Of a stretch of DNA of 64,000 nucleotides, positions 10,880 through 23,817 are shown in pieces. The notes beneath the pieces are model-generated. The model was given only the letters and a program-made list of their open reading frames with translations, was not told the DNA's origin and did no database searches. The position numbers were made by a program, and so were the translations under genes. This stretch comes from Aphis gossypii (Eukaryota; Arthropoda; Insecta; Hemiptera; Aphididae): positions 9,693,213-9,757,212 of the forward strand of contig NC_065531.1 in NCBI RefSeq assembly GCF_020184175.1, in the 5' to 3' direction. How positions within the stretch are numbered: the stretch's first letter is position 1; every line of letters starts with the position of its first letter.

Positions 10880-10935
10880 ATGGGGCAAATTACACATGTT
10901 GTAAATATTTTGGGTCAATTTTGGTGCAAATTGAC
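10880..10935 (+). repeat. Detached right-end fragment of the TGTAATTTGCACC MITE family
   Basis: TGGGGCAAATTACACATG and TTTTGGTGCAAATT repeat the order found at the right end of the element ending at 9498. The 547-bp repeat is thus bracketed by two right ends of the same family, suggesting nested insertion or end duplication. Confidence 0.5.
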
Positions 10936-10937
10936 TA

Positions 10938-13013
10938 CAGCACATAAGCACATGGCAATAATAATATAAACATGCGAGATTATTATTATCTTATGTTAAC
11001 ATAAAATCGATTTTTTTTTAACATGACAATATGAGTAGTATGACGCATTGGGCATTGGCACGTGTAAAAAATAAAATGCAATTTAATGGTTGGTTTTATT
11101 TGATAATTTAGTGAGTAACAAAGTTAATCGATTCTCTTTTTACTGTAATAAAACTGGTTTTGCACATAAAAATGAATTTGAAATAATTATTTTATTGGAT
11201 ATTTTGTTCTTAACATATCTTACTACGTCACTACGATTTGGGTATAATATGATATGTAACCTATAACATTTGTTATTTTATTTTTATGATAAAAACTAAA
11301 TATTACCTACTTGTACCTACTTGTTATCAAATAATCTGAAGTTCTAAACATAAACGATAGTCAATAGATTAGTTTAAAATTCATTACTTAATCATCTAAT
11401 ACGTATTTACTTATGCTTAGAAAAGTTTGTTATAAACGTACTCAAGTTACAGAATATAGGTATACGTATTAAGCCTAAATAGTAATAGTAATAATAATAC
11501 TGTTGCAGTCTATAGGAGCAAAATAAAATGTCATGTCAATCTATTTTTATATTATTATCTTAATTTATTTGTAGTGGCCCAAGTAATTGACATTATTTAA
11601 AGAAATGCTACATCTTTATACTTATGATATTAAAATAGGCACAACGTAATAGAAGTTATTTAATTTGGTTATTAACTATTTATAACTGCTCTTGAATTTT
11701 TCATGGCCACTTGAAATCGGTTCGGAATGATTTCTTTTATAGTTATCATACAATAATCAGTTAGAACCTAAAATTGAATACGTTTATTAATTTACCGCAT
11801 CCGGTTATTATGAAATAGGAGCTGCAGCAAGTTATTTAAATTACTGTGCATAAGCGGGCATTGGAGGACGGTCTTTAGGGTTAAGTCCCCTAAAAAAACT
11901 GAAGCATTGTAAGTGTATATCTTCATTGTTATTTATAATTTATATTAATTTACTTTAGTCTTAATCATACACTTCTCATTCTATTATGTTAAGGATTTTT
12001 TTAGTTATTTGTTTTGTAATTTTTATATATAATTTATAGTATTCACGATATAGGTTTAATTTTGATATTACTGCTGAAAAAATATAGTGCCACGTTTTAT
12101 GGTTCGGTGGTTTTGAATTTTAACTTATTTTTCAAATAGCATATTGTGATTTGATTTTCTTCAAAACGACCAAGTGCTTAATATAATATAATAAAATGAC
12201 ACCAATTTAGATAATTTATAGATAATATCATATTATGTGTGTATATACGAGTACACATATTATTTGTCGTAATTACATATTGTCGCATTGTTATGTATAA
12301 AAATTAGGTATTTAATTTTATAATTTCCGGATCATTAATGATTTATAAAAATGTACAATTATGATGAATTCATTGTTAAGTTTTTTTTTTTGGGTAGAAC
12401 AGAAATTCGGTTATAATGAAAACAACCGCCGCTAAGCTGTTAGTTCTTCCCACGTCTACCGGAATACCTAAATGTGGTTTTAATGGAATTTAATGACCTA
12501 CCAAAAATCCTTCATCGTCTGCATAGGTAGATGATTTATAGGAAAACACGATAAAACGTGTTTTTATTTCGCGTGTGTGTGTGTTGTTTACAGACCGTTT
12601 ACATATTTTTGATCTCATATCGGACTAAAAAATGTTTTAAGTTGTTTTTTTTTTTTTTAATCCAAAACTCATAAAGCGTTGCTAATAAACAGCGCAGTTG
12701 GGAGAACATTGCAGTTAACGTATTCCACAGTGATCATTACGATACCTACGGTGACTATTCCGACGCGTATTACGCATACCTAAATAATATAATGTCATAT
12801 GGTTCATCTCTATAGACACGTGGTATAAAATAATAAAATTCTAAATTTTATCAAATTTCTATTTCATTCGATTAATAACGATTTGTTATATTTTTCCCTA
12901 AAGACGAAAGTAAATAATAAAGTACGTCTCCTTGACGCACATAAGCCACGGATGCGTGTTTGACCGTCCAAATCCATCTACCTGTCCTCGTGATATATTG
13001 CAATGGTATACGC
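10938..13013. other. AT-rich intergenic stretch
   Basis: I find no open frame of note, no RNA gene and no clear transposon ends. It contains T homopolymers at about 12379-12389 and 12645-12658. Confidence 0.5.
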
Positions 13014-13175
13014 CTGCTGTGGCGTATATAGAAATTAATTTCGGAAGGGGTTAAAAAAAATGTATGATAATATTATATTTAATATTATAACGATCATTAT
13101 CAATGCCCATACCAAACATACATTTCAGGGGGGGGGGGTGAACCTCTAAAACCCCCTTTATATACGCAACTGCAG
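13014..13175. mobile_element. Short hAT-like MITE (CTGCTGTGGCGTATATA ends)
   Basis: The left end CTGCTGTGGCGTATATA (13014-13030) and right end TATATACGCAACTGCAG (13159-13175) match as inverted repeats at 15 of 17 positions. Inside come a CGGAAGGGG stretch, a G-run (about 13129-13138), then CTAAAACCCCC. This layout matches the widespread hAT-derived MITEs with CAGTGGCGTAG-type ends and a G-rich/C-rich interior. No exact 8-bp target duplication is visible. Confidence 0.5.
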
Positions 13176-13299
13176 ATATGAACGGTGACGACGACGATGA
13201 TACGAATAATATTATGTAGGTACCTACTCTCAGTGCAGAGCAAAAGAAAATCCGTTTTCAACGTAACATATTATTATTATTAACTGGGTACCTATATAC

Positions 13300-13800
13300 A
13301 TGATAATATATGCCTCTACATGATATATAGTACCCATGTGCCCGGTGTGGCCGATCGGACTGCAGTCGTGTCGCCGAGACCGTTCTCATATATACATATA
13401 TATATTATATTATTGGTGATGGTAGGTACACGATAGTCGCGGTGCAGCGCGGCGGCGATTTGCAATGCTAACAGCGGCGCCGGCTGGGAAAATGCACGCG
13501 AGAACAATATAATATCGGCCGCCGACTATATACGACCGTACAATCTATACATATATATACGCTTACATACCAATGTTACTATAAGGTAGGTATACATTAT
13601 ACGTATTATATCCGTGCGTGTTTGCGTACGCGGAAAATACGCTGTCCCACACGGCCCATCGTCTATCGTATAATAATAATACGACGACGACGACGACGTA
13701 CACTACTTACAAGCAGTCTGTACATATATATATATATATACATAATATTTGCGCATATTATATGTTTGTACGCATTGCGAATATCATCGTAACGCGCGAC
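13300..13800. other. CpG-rich patch with GAC/CGA repeats
   Basis: GC-rich DNA with GCGGTGCAGCGCGGCGGCGA (about 13439) in an AT-rich setting, a CGA trinucleotide run at about 13681-13698 and a TA dinucleotide run at about 13722-13741. Open frames on both strands here are compositional. Possible regulatory island. Confidence 0.3.
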
Positions 13801-15770
13801 TGAACGACCAAACACGATACCGTTACACATTTCAGTTGTAAAAATTCCACTATATTGAACGATCATAACTATAATATGTACGTTTATTTTATGTATATGT
13901 ATGATATAATCCGAGCTACATAATATTATTATCACGAATGGTATTCCTCGTCGACCAGTTCGGTCTCGGAATTTATCGGTGTGTATAATACATCGATATG
14001 ATATGCAGTTATATGAATTATGACGATGAATGGATCATTTCGCATTGGTAGGCGCAAGTGTAGGTACTGAACTTAATATACGCACCGTAAATTAATATGA
14101 CTTTTGAACAAATTGAAAAATCATGTCGATTGGCGATCGGTAGTGGTTTATTTTTACAGTTTTCGTTTCCAAAATACACTATATTTGATGATTATAATAT
14201 GTATAACACTTATAAGTTCTTCTCGTTTATTTCATTCCTGCAGACGGATTTTAAAAAATATAAAAAAAAAAACATTTTTTTTTCGCTGTGACAACACGCT
14301 TTTACATATCGATTGCATTTATACACATAAAACAATACATATACAATATATAATATATATATATCCTTTTCTTTATATTATGCTTCCATTCAATGTATAT
14401 TATCTATTTTGTCTTGTTTCATTTTAAATAAAAACCACGCCCATGTTTTTTGCAAACTATATAAATGGAAAAAATAATCTCGAATGCACCCTAAACTACT
14501 GTTGTTTCATTCTAAAATGTTCCTATCTTTTATTTTACTCGATCATTCTTTAAACACGCACATGTGTGAATATGAGGAACTCGACCTTTCTATGGAATAT
14601 CACGTTTTTAAACAATACCAATATTATACATATAAAAGAATGTTTTATTGCAAATAGACAAGAGGAAGTTAAATATTTACTGTAATATTACTTAAGTGTA
14701 AAAATTGTAATATAAAAATTCCAAGATTAGAAATGTTTAAATAATTATATATTGTAATACACCAGCTACTATTTAGTAATAATTATATCTTGTTAAAAAT
14801 ATTAATTGAAACGAAACAAAGGAACAAAATATCAAAAGCTTTTTGAGGCGTTTTTAAAATAAAATTCTTGAAGAATATCAATTAAATTATTTGTTGTTTT
14901 ATAAATGCTATTGCTGGTACGTCCACTTTTAGCTTTCATATAATGTCAAGCTTCAAGGACGATAGATTACATCGTAGTATTGTACAGAAAATTCATTTAA
15001 AGGGTTGTAATTTATAAAATGCCATACGGAGAAAAAGTCTTTGTAACTCTTCGAGCATATCAGACAATTCAACTTGAGTGGATTCCACAGTATATACAGT
15101 GAGCAATATATTCGACCATATTGCCGACCAGACCAAAGGCAATAAAGGACTTTTGGATAAACTGTGTACCCAAATCCTAATAGTTTGTTTCAAAACTTTT
15201 TAGTGCTTTTCGTATGATTCCGATCAAAAATTATTGGTCCTTGTGACACCAGTATATTTTCAGAAGATAAAATACCATCGACTTGTTAACATTAACAGCA
15301 GCATTAATATATATACAATTTTATAGTAAAAATGTATACAGCATTGTATTTCTGAAAATGTATATAAATTATATGAAAATAGACGTAGCTATTAGTAGTT
15401 AACTGTAGTATTTTAATCTTAGCTACCGAAAGACATAAACACGTCAAACACGGTGTCATAAATTAATATACTTAAATTATGATACACCTATTATACAAAT
15501 AATATTGGTGTAATACTTTTTTATGCATAATTTTAACGTATCATATAATATTTATTAATTAATAGTTAAAAATCCATATCCGGAAATTAATAAATAATAA
15601 TATTATGTATTATTATTTTTAACATTCGTAAGTAAATGTGTAATAACAAGAGTGGAAAAAAATATCGTTTTTTTAATGTAATAGATTCGTACAATAGTGA
15701 AAATCTTTTATTAAAATAAAAGTTATAATTTTTTTTTTTCAAGAGGAATTTACATAATATTGTTTGTACG
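13801..15770. other. AT-rich stretch with one possible decayed coding fragment near 15000-15260 (- strand)
   Basis: Mostly simple sequence. On the - strand, 15193 down to 14993 reads openly as 66 codons (..MLEELQRLFLRMAFYKLQPFK). In the adjoining frame just upstream there is GLVGNMVEYIAHCIYCGIHS, separated by a stop and a frameshift. The hydrophobic-then-amphipathic pattern could be a decayed 7-TM chemoreceptor C-terminus, but I do not recognise it firmly. Confidence 0.2.
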
Positions 15771-16244
15771 ATTATAAGACGTACAGACTGTACGCGGCGA
15801 CGGCGGTGACGTATAGAAATCGGCGTGCGTTTGGAAGAGGAGAGCCAACAAAGCGAGGTAAAGAAATTATTTTAATAGGTTTTTTTACATTCTTCAAAAA
15901 ACCCCTTTCCGACGACGACACTGCTGCGCTGCATTAGGTATACTGCTCGCCTACAATATATTATATAATATATATATAAATTATATACTCGTCTCTCGGA
16001 CATCCGCAAGGCGCGGTGACGGTGGTGGCGGTACAATGGCCGCAGAAAAGAAGTAGTAGGAGGGTGTGCGGGGGCTACGGTGGTGAAAAAACCGGGAGTC
16101 CATCTGTCGGCTACTTGAATTACGTCTCCGGTCAACAGGCGTAAAGAATTTTATTGTGCGTTTTGCGAAAAAAAAGGGATTCTCTCTTCTGCATGGGCTA
16201 AAAACGATTCGTTTTTCGATAAAAATCTCTGGACGTCTCTCTAG

Positions 16245-16279
<35 letters not shown>

Positions 16280-16500
16280 TCGCGTCCGTTTTTGTACGTC
16301 TGTCTCACTTGCTCGCCAATTCTATTATACACGGCCCCGTGTGTCAAAGCGGCCGCCACCGCCTTCTTGAAAGGGGGCGCTAGTATTCAAAAAATTAAGA
16401 GAAATAATAGCCCGAGTACGATTCGATGTTGCGTGAGACCGGAATCCGCAACGATGGAACCGATTCGTTTATTGTGCGTTTCGAAATGAAAGGTTTTTTT
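15771..16500. other. CpG-rich patch with ATT trinucleotide microsatellite
   Basis: GTACGCGGCGACGGCGGTGA at 15790 and GCGGCCGCCACCGCC near 16350 mark a GC-rich region. A pure (TTA)n run covers about 16247-16277. No reliable coding exon. Possible promoter region of a distant gene. Confidence 0.3.
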
Positions 16501-19500
16501 CCTCAATGTGTTTACGTGCATATATGTGTGTATATATTATGTGCGTGTGTTTGCGCGCGCGTAAAAAAGAAACGAACCGCACAAAAGAATATAGTGCATA
16601 TAAATATATTTCGTATTATATTTATGTAAACAACTGTCCCTCAGGGCGTGCCGAATACAGTTTTGGGCCTTATATTCGCACTTATATATATAGAATATGT
16701 ACATTATACGCACATGTACTGTACAAAATTGATGATGTTAGTGAAATGAACCGGACACTTGAACGACGCCGGTGATATTATTTGCAACGTTCCGCATTCG
16801 GCTATAACAATATAATATGTTCTTGTATTATTATTGTTATAATTTTTAGTATTTTTTTTTTTTTTACATTCTCGATTCTATGCGCTGGAGGATTTACGAT
16901 TTATTTTTGTACGACGTTTTATCGAGTTTTTATGAGCAATTACCTACTTATATGGGGTGCACACATGAAATAATAATAATGTTCTTACGAACCTCGAATT
17001 CAGCTTATAAAAAAACAGGTGTCCACTCCTGAGTAGCAGTATCATAATATGGTTATTATCAGTTGTTTTTTTTTTTAGCAAACCAAATATTTAAATATAA
17101 CACTAGTTTTAGTGTTCACTCTGCAAAACTGAAGTGTAATACACCTTTTATTGTATAATAATAAACTATTAATAATAATAATTGTATAAAAATATTAAAT
17201 TTATTATATAGGCAGTATAAAAAATATACTATTATATTATAAATAATGGCACTTGAATTATTAACCAAATCAAACTAGCCTATAGTTACTAACTTGTTAT
17301 AATATTTTATTACACCAAAAAGTGTACGCGTCCAATTCTATAATATACAAATATCACTATGAAAAAAATTAAGATAAAAGTTGAGTTTTATCAAATTCAA
17401 ATAAATTTATAGATTTTGGAATTGAAAAATTGAGATATGTAATAATATGAATTACAAGAGAAAAGTCCAATAAAACTATTTTATTTGTAATATTGAAAAC
17501 TGAACGCAGTACATATTTTTATGAATTATGCTCTTAAACATATTTACCCTTTCGTGTTTAATCCTGCTCGTATATTTCTATATAGTATATTCCAATAAAA
17601 TAATACATCATTTGTTAATAAATTAATGTCCAAATAATGAAGTCAAACGACGCAATTGAAAAAAAAAGTTCATCGAAACCCTTTTTGGTTTTTGATAAAT
17701 CAAATTATTGAGAGTTGTAAATCTGATGACACCGCGTGTGTTTAATGTATGATGTATGTATAAATATACTGCCTACGTAACTACCCTTGCGGTTGCGTAT
17801 TTTAAATTGGATAAGAACGACGGACGCGCGACGTGAGTCGTCTAACCCCACTGATCAATGACATCATCATCACAAAAATCCGGAACCCGGGACTATATAT
17901 TTAAAATTCATGAATCGGAAGTAATCGTGTATAATAATAATATATAACCGAACAAATTAAATAATAATTATTAAAAAATTATATTATGAGTGAACTGTAT
18001 GAGAAACGTTATGTTCCATATTCCCGACCATAATAATAGTAATAATAATATATATAATGTCTATAGTAATAGGATATAAAATACAACACACAATACAATC
18101 AGTCTACCGGAGGGTGGTTACGATCTAAGCATCTTTCACGGGAGACGTTAATTTCTAAGAAATGATTAAAAAAAAATTGCCTGCAATGGAAAACAAAATA
18201 ATAATTAAAGACATCGCAAAAACCGAAAACCTATTCTTAATTTTAACGGCACGCCGTATACCTATTTATATAATATATATATAACGTCACGTTTATTTCT
18301 CTATACGACATAGTACATACGAAGGAGAGGGGATAGAAGAACTGTCGTAAGGTTTTTATTTGTATTTTTTTATCATTATTATATTCTGCTCTTGTACGTT
18401 TTTCGATTTTTCTTGTTTATTAAATTCCGACGGAGACATTCAGAAAATGTGAATCAGACATTTGGACAATACCTACCTTGAAAACAGGTTTACAAGAAGT
18501 CGGATATCTTTGACTATCGTTTCACACCGAAAAATAATGACAACAATTCCAATATTTTCCATATATAAGTATCAAGTATCTATGATATTTTAAGTTACAT
18601 ATAATATATATCTATGTATATTTATAAATTTATATACAGCTAGAAGTCTTCGTAAAATATAATGTACAGTGGTCAAAACAGAGGATTTAAAATATAAACA
18701 GCACTGCGCTCTGCGGTATCTAATATTATAATGAATACATATTATATTATATAACTTACAAAACTTAAAATTGAAATGAAGCTTAAGTGAGAACAACCCC
18801 CATTTTCTACTGTAAACGATTTAGTGGTTATATTTTTAAAAAATGTTGATGTAGGTTCTCTTTTTACTATTTGTTGACATATTATTATTGTGCGATTGGG
18901 TTGCACACGAACCTTTTAAAAGTGGACTGTATAGGTATGATATAATATAGGAGAGAAGATAACAATGTTTTAATAATTAAATAATATGACGGCAAAATAT
19001 ATTATCGTGCTTTAGATAAAAACTCCTTATATACTAGGGTTAGTACTATAAATTATACGGTGACGATCACAGGTCGACCAACACCAACAATATAGATATA
19101 AATAATAATAATAATACAAATAATAACAATTTACATTATCATGACAATACACATAATAATATAATTACAAAGAAGTATAAAGTCTAATATTATTATCTAA
19201 ATCCGATGGAGATGTGTTGTCGCCGGGGTAGGGCGTATGGCCGTGCGGGAGTTACCCGTTTCCGCCAAAAGTATACCTTTACCTTTTCCGCCAATATAAT
19301 ATTTATGTTTCATATTTTTATTGATTATAATAATTGTAATATTGTAAAATAAAATATTATAAATGTCATTTGAATTAAATTGTGTCAACTACATCGAATA
19401 TTACGGTTTACTTCTACTATTTTTTTTTTTTTTGTTATTGATATTTTTAAAACTTACTATAGTTGTATGATATTTCTTTTACGAAGTCATATCTAAAAAT

Positions 19501-19600
19501 GTAAGAAAAAAATAAATATAAATATTGATATCAAATTAAAATAGTCACACTACCTGTCAATACATCCATTTTTATACTGAGTTATAAATTGTTCATTTCG
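16501..19600. other. AT-rich intergenic stretch
   Basis: No gene or clear transposon. Small CpG-rich islands occur near 17815-17840. The - strand frame 19388-19197 (ending GGKGKGILLAETGNSRTAIRP..) is the least random-looking piece, but I assign no function. Confidence 0.4.
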
Positions 19601-19607
19601 ATTTTGT

Positions 19608-20898
19608 CTATCTCGAACCTGCCACGTTTGGTAGATGGGTGCTTCTAAGTTTAACATAGACTTCGGTTTGTACTTGATTAATCAAAACGTTTACCAAAGT
19701 ATTAATAGACGGCGATTCTTTGTAAAAACTTTTATTAAAATTTGCATGGAATGACTCACAATTGTTGGTCGTTCGTCTTAAACTTGAACTTGCTGATGCC
19801 TAAAGTGTTGGAGGATAATCGCAATTTTCGGTCAGATAATTGTCTACTAAATAGTCTGAATATTTACTAACTTGGTCATCTATAGGACGATTAGCCATAA
19901 AGTTGTCAACGAAACATTCAAAAACTTCATACGGTTCTAAGAAAAGTAAGCCAAAAGTATGACGAAACCATTTCCCTACTTCTAAAGATTAGGCTTAATA
20001 GGCAGTGGATAACCCTGATTTTTGAATTTGACGATACCACGCTTGGGTGAGGTGAAACCTACAACCAATAATTTGTGTTTGTGGCCAAATTTCATGAATT
20101 GCATTAATTATAGATTTTTCGAAATCTGTTGTAATATACTGTGGTAATATTTGCACACCTAATGTTGAACATTTGTCAACAATTAATCGAAAAGCATATG
20201 CATATATTTCTGTAGTTTTAGTTGGTAGTAAACAAAATATTAAAGGAATATAGTGTCTATTTTTGAGCGCGTAAATCGTGAATAATTGGATAAAAAATCG
20301 TGCTGAATACTTGAATGTCCCATGTATCATCCATGTATAATGTGTCAACTTCTTTTAGAAATAAAATATTCGTGTGGCACGAAAAAATAACAATATTTTT
20401 TTGTTGATCATTAATTAACAAAAAATCTTCACCTTGCTTTGTTTTTAAATCCATTGCTCCTAAATATTCGTGGACTTCTTGTGTATTTTTTGGATTGGCA
20501 GGTACAACTTTTCGTCGAGCTTCATAAATATTTTTCCTCAGACTTTTAATGTCTGTTGTGGTGAATTGTGAAGCTTCTTTAATTTCTCCTATCTCTTTTA
20601 ACATAATTTTTTTTTGGATTATTACTTATATCATCGACTGCTGTTCTTTTACAGGCATTATTAACAATTTGCCTTCATATTACCGTCCGAACATAAGGTT
20701 TATGGTTATGAATTAAATATTCACAATGATCATGTACTATAGCATTATTTTCAGTGTACATTTTTGCTTTGCAGTCTTTTGTGATACATCGCCAACGTGT
20801 TAAACCAGTGGTTTAACGTTAACTGATCCAATATAAAATTTATAATTATTTAAGACTTATAATGGTTTTCCACGTTTACTGTCGATGAATTCAGCCAT
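19608..20898 (-). pseudogene. Decayed FLYWCH zinc-finger / MULE transposase-type gene
   Basis: Read on the - strand from ATG at 20898. First comes a FLYWCH-type finger (YKFYIGSVN, then TRWRCITKDCKAKMYT and VHDHCEYLIHNH, with its Cys and His residues). A MULE-type DDE domain follows: LYMDDT with the first Asp, FTIYALKNRHYIPLIFCL, ITTDFEKSIINAIHEIWP with the second Asp, IIGCRFHLTQAWYRQIQ, and further on NNCESFHANFNKSF with the likely Glu. Breaks are numerous: a stop soon after the start (GKPL*), a frameshift inside the finger, a TGA after PYVRTVI, a length change in an A-run near 20610, a frameshift after MDDT near 20330, and stops after GLSTAY and near 19800. Such genes occur as transposons and as domesticated families in insects. 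This copy is clearly dead. Inverted ends were not found. Confidence 0.85.
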
Positions 20899-22420
20899 TC
20901 TGTTACGAAGTTTATTTTATAAATGGATCACTAATCAAAAATGAAATTTAAAATACGAGTACACACTAAAATGTTATTTTAAAAATATTATATTAAACAT
21001 TTTAATGTTAACAATGCGAATCGGTTCTAAAGTCGTACTCGTGGCATGCCATGGCCGTGCACCACTGGTTTTAATACGTACAACGGACGGACGACGACGG
21101 CACAAAAGTTTTACGATATTGAGACATGTTCGTTGACACTGACGGCCAACAACAAATCGCGTACGAGGCAAGGGTGCGACAAAAAGAAAACCGAAAAAAA
21201 AGGCTGAAACGCACTGATGGCGGCGGGTTCACGACGGAGACGACGGTCGTCGTAAAAACAAAAAAAAACACAAAATTGGTGTTAGTGAGTTTTTTCTTGT
21301 GGTAAGATGACGACGACGAATAATGGCTACAATACACGACGGCGGTGTAATGCACCGGAGCACAAATTTTGTGCGTGTGTGTATGCGTTCCGTATCGAAC
21401 AAATTATTCTTAGTACATAGGTAAACAAAGTCAAGTGACTAAAAAACCACCTAGGTATTCGTTCGAATTCTGACTTTGATACGTTGAAATGTTATGAAAA
21501 ATTATCTGAAAATAATTTACCGTTTAAAAGAAGGGTTATCATTTAAAATACAAAAGTTTGTTTCTCCACCAGGTATGCTCCTCGAGCAGTAGACATATTT
21601 AAAATCTCAAGAATTTTAAAATACGGTCTTTAAGTGTATTTTTAAATATTCCAAAAAATCAAATTTTTAAGAGATGAGTTCTCGATAAGGAGTACACGTT
21701 ACGAAATTAAAAAATACTAATTCGTGTTATCAAAAAAATTTTATATAGCTGCTGTAGATATACCTAATAATATAATAATACGAGCCTATAACAATAAAGC
21801 ATCATGTATGCACATTGCACGCGGACACGACACACTAATTAAACAGTCAAATAGTTACGTAGTATTTGTGTGTTCGTTTTAATTAGACGTATGTCGTTTT
21901 TTTTTTTTTTTATCGGATATCGAACGACGCTATAGCTAACCCGACCGTCAGTCCTCCGTCCACCCTCTCGTACGACGCAACGGTTATTAGCGTGACAATT
22001 ATTATTATCGTGTACGGCGCGCACACACACACGACACACAAAAATAGCCGTTGTGTAGGTCAACCCGCGTGAATAGCACCGTCACGGGAAATAGGTTGTA
22101 TCGGAAACATCCCGACATTATGAGAATAAAGAATAGTGTACGGTAGCCACCACACATGCGATTTCAAAAAAAAAATGTTACACATACGACATTATACGTA
22201 TTATATTATATATACATCAGGAGAGGAGTACCTGTGCGCCGCATTTACCTATATATTATAATACACACGACGTGTACGTAATAACCTAATAACAATAATA
22301 ACAGCCCAGCGTTATTATTGTCTTTCATTGTGTTGTGACACAAAACAACCGGCAATTTCGCGTGCTCGTCGGACGCGGCGGTCGGACGACGGAGGGGTAA
22401 CGATCATCGTCGGGGCTATT
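20899..22420. other. CpG-rich region, no confirmed gene
   Basis: From about 21000 the sequence is rich in ACGACGG and similar words (GACGGACGACGACGG near 21090, GACGACGACGAAT near 21306, GGCGCGCACACACACACGAC near 22016). Many short frames occur on both strands, none with recognisable domains. Possible regulatory region or 5' UTRs. Confidence 0.35.
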
Positions 22421-22424
22421 GTCT

Positions 22425-22448
22425 AATATATATATATATATATATATG
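22425..22448. repeat. (TA)n microsatellite
   Basis: Uninterrupted alternating T and A of about 24 bases within the CpG-rich region. Confidence 0.9.
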
Positions 22449-22898
22449 TATTATATGATTGTATGATTGGTTATCCGGTGTGTGGCGTGCGAAGACGGTA
22501 AAAAAATGAAAAAAATAAATAAAAAAATAACAAATAAAATTCAACCGTGCTCGCGTATTATTATTATTGTTATTATTGTCGATTTCACTTTGCATGTCAT
22601 CGTCTCTCCGTCATTAAGGTGTCCACGGCATCGTGGTTCCTGCCCCTGCGTGTCGTGTACGCGCTGTGTCACGACAACTACTCCGCGAAAACTCGCGCGC
22701 GCAAACGCGATACTTATACTACAAACACAGATTTCTACATTGTATTGGAAAGATTTTCAAGACGACCCAAAGTGTGACGCTCAAATATGTAGATATCGTT
22801 TGTCTTAAGAGAAAAAAAAGTATATCAACTATATCGTCTAACACTTAAAGAATCGTACCGAAAATTATCAAATAGTTATATGCCCCATACACTCAGCT
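22449..22898. other. CpG-rich patch continuing to the P-type element
   Basis: Contains GTGTCCACGGCATCGTGG near 22618 and CTCGCGCGCGCAAACGCG near 22692. Overlapping + strand frames (22467-22808, 22547-22777, 22633-22848) contradict each other and show no domain, so I call none. Confidence 0.3.
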
Positions 22899-22906
22899 GT
22901 GTCGGC
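22899..22906 (+). repeat. Target-site duplication of the P-type element (left)
   Basis: GTGTCGGC, identical to 23818-23825 and directly abutting the CA at the element end. Confidence 0.8.
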
Positions 22907-23108
22907 CACAGATATCTATACTAAACTAGATAGCGAACTCCCGTTATCAGGAGAAGCTCGCAGCCGATTTAGCTGCCATTTAGCTGCCATTGCAAAATAC
23001 TTTTGCCACAACATAGATATAATACAATTATGGAATTATTACGGATTTACGAATTTCGATTTATGTTGTTTAATAGCGGAATTAGATTTTAAAATGTATA
23101 ATTAATTA

Positions 23109-23782
23109 ATGATTAAGTATGGCTGTGAAAATAGGGCTTCATCTGGACAGTCAACACATTTTTTCCGGTAAGTTTACTACCTATTTGAAACATTATTGAC
23201 AATTATTGACTGTATTTTATTTGAATTATTATTTATCATAAACTAGATTTCCACATTCCAATGAGTAATTGATGAAGAAATGGATTGAAATTATAAAAAG
23301 AAAAAATTTCAAACCATCTCAGCACAGTAGAATTTGCAGTGATCATTTTACTAATGATGACTATCAAATACGCCCAGATGCAAGTAGACCGTTATTAAGA
23401 TTGGATGCTACTCCATCTGCGTTTCCATCATTCCCACCATACTATCAAAAAGTTAAAAAACATAGAAAAAATCCTATAACGAGAATTTCTAGACAAGTTA
23501 TTGATACAACACCAGTTATTGATGGTATTAGAACTATTTTAAATATTATCATTATTTTTTTTTTTAGATAATGTTCTTGAACCTGATGATACTTTAACTA
23601 ATGAGACACAGTCTACAAAAGATGTAGAAGTACAAACTATGAATAGTTTTACCGGGGAAACTGAGTTAAGAAATAAAATAAAAATTTTAAAACAAAAGCT
23701 TAGGAGAAAAGAAAAGAAAATAAACAATTTAAAAGAACTTTTAAAGCCGAACTTCACTACTATTAATGTAAAACTCGTCTAG
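23109..23782 (+). pseudogene. THAP-domain / coiled-coil relic of a P-element-type transposase (three exons, broken)
   Basis: Exon 1 is about 23109-23169 (YGCENRASSGQSTHFF) with donor GTAAGT. Exon 2 is 23247-23524 (KKWIEIIKRKNFKPSQHS, RICSDHFTNDDYQI, DATPSAFPSFPPYY). Exon 3 is 23568-23782 (TELRNKIKILKQKLRRKE, ending KLV and TAG). The Cys of YGC, the Trp of KKW, the Cys-x2-His of CSDH and the PSAFP box are THAP (C2CH) zinc-finger signatures. The first zinc-ligand Cys is not found in this frame. Exon 3 encodes a basic coiled coil as in THAP proteins and P transposases. Two lesions are visible: joining exons 1 and 2 needs one base fewer in the T8 run (23159-23166), and an in-frame TAA follows FPHSNE in exon 2. 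The 2/3 splice keeps phase exactly. No catalytic domain follows. It may once have acted as a repressor-like short product; this copy looks dead. Confidence 0.82.
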
Positions 23783-23817
23783 TACCATATCTAGTTAGTA
23801 TATAGATATCTGCAGTG

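Noticed and set aside
22467..22848. Three overlapping + strand frames just left of the P-type element
   Set aside because: They contradict each other in frame, show no motif, and two begin or end in simple repeats.
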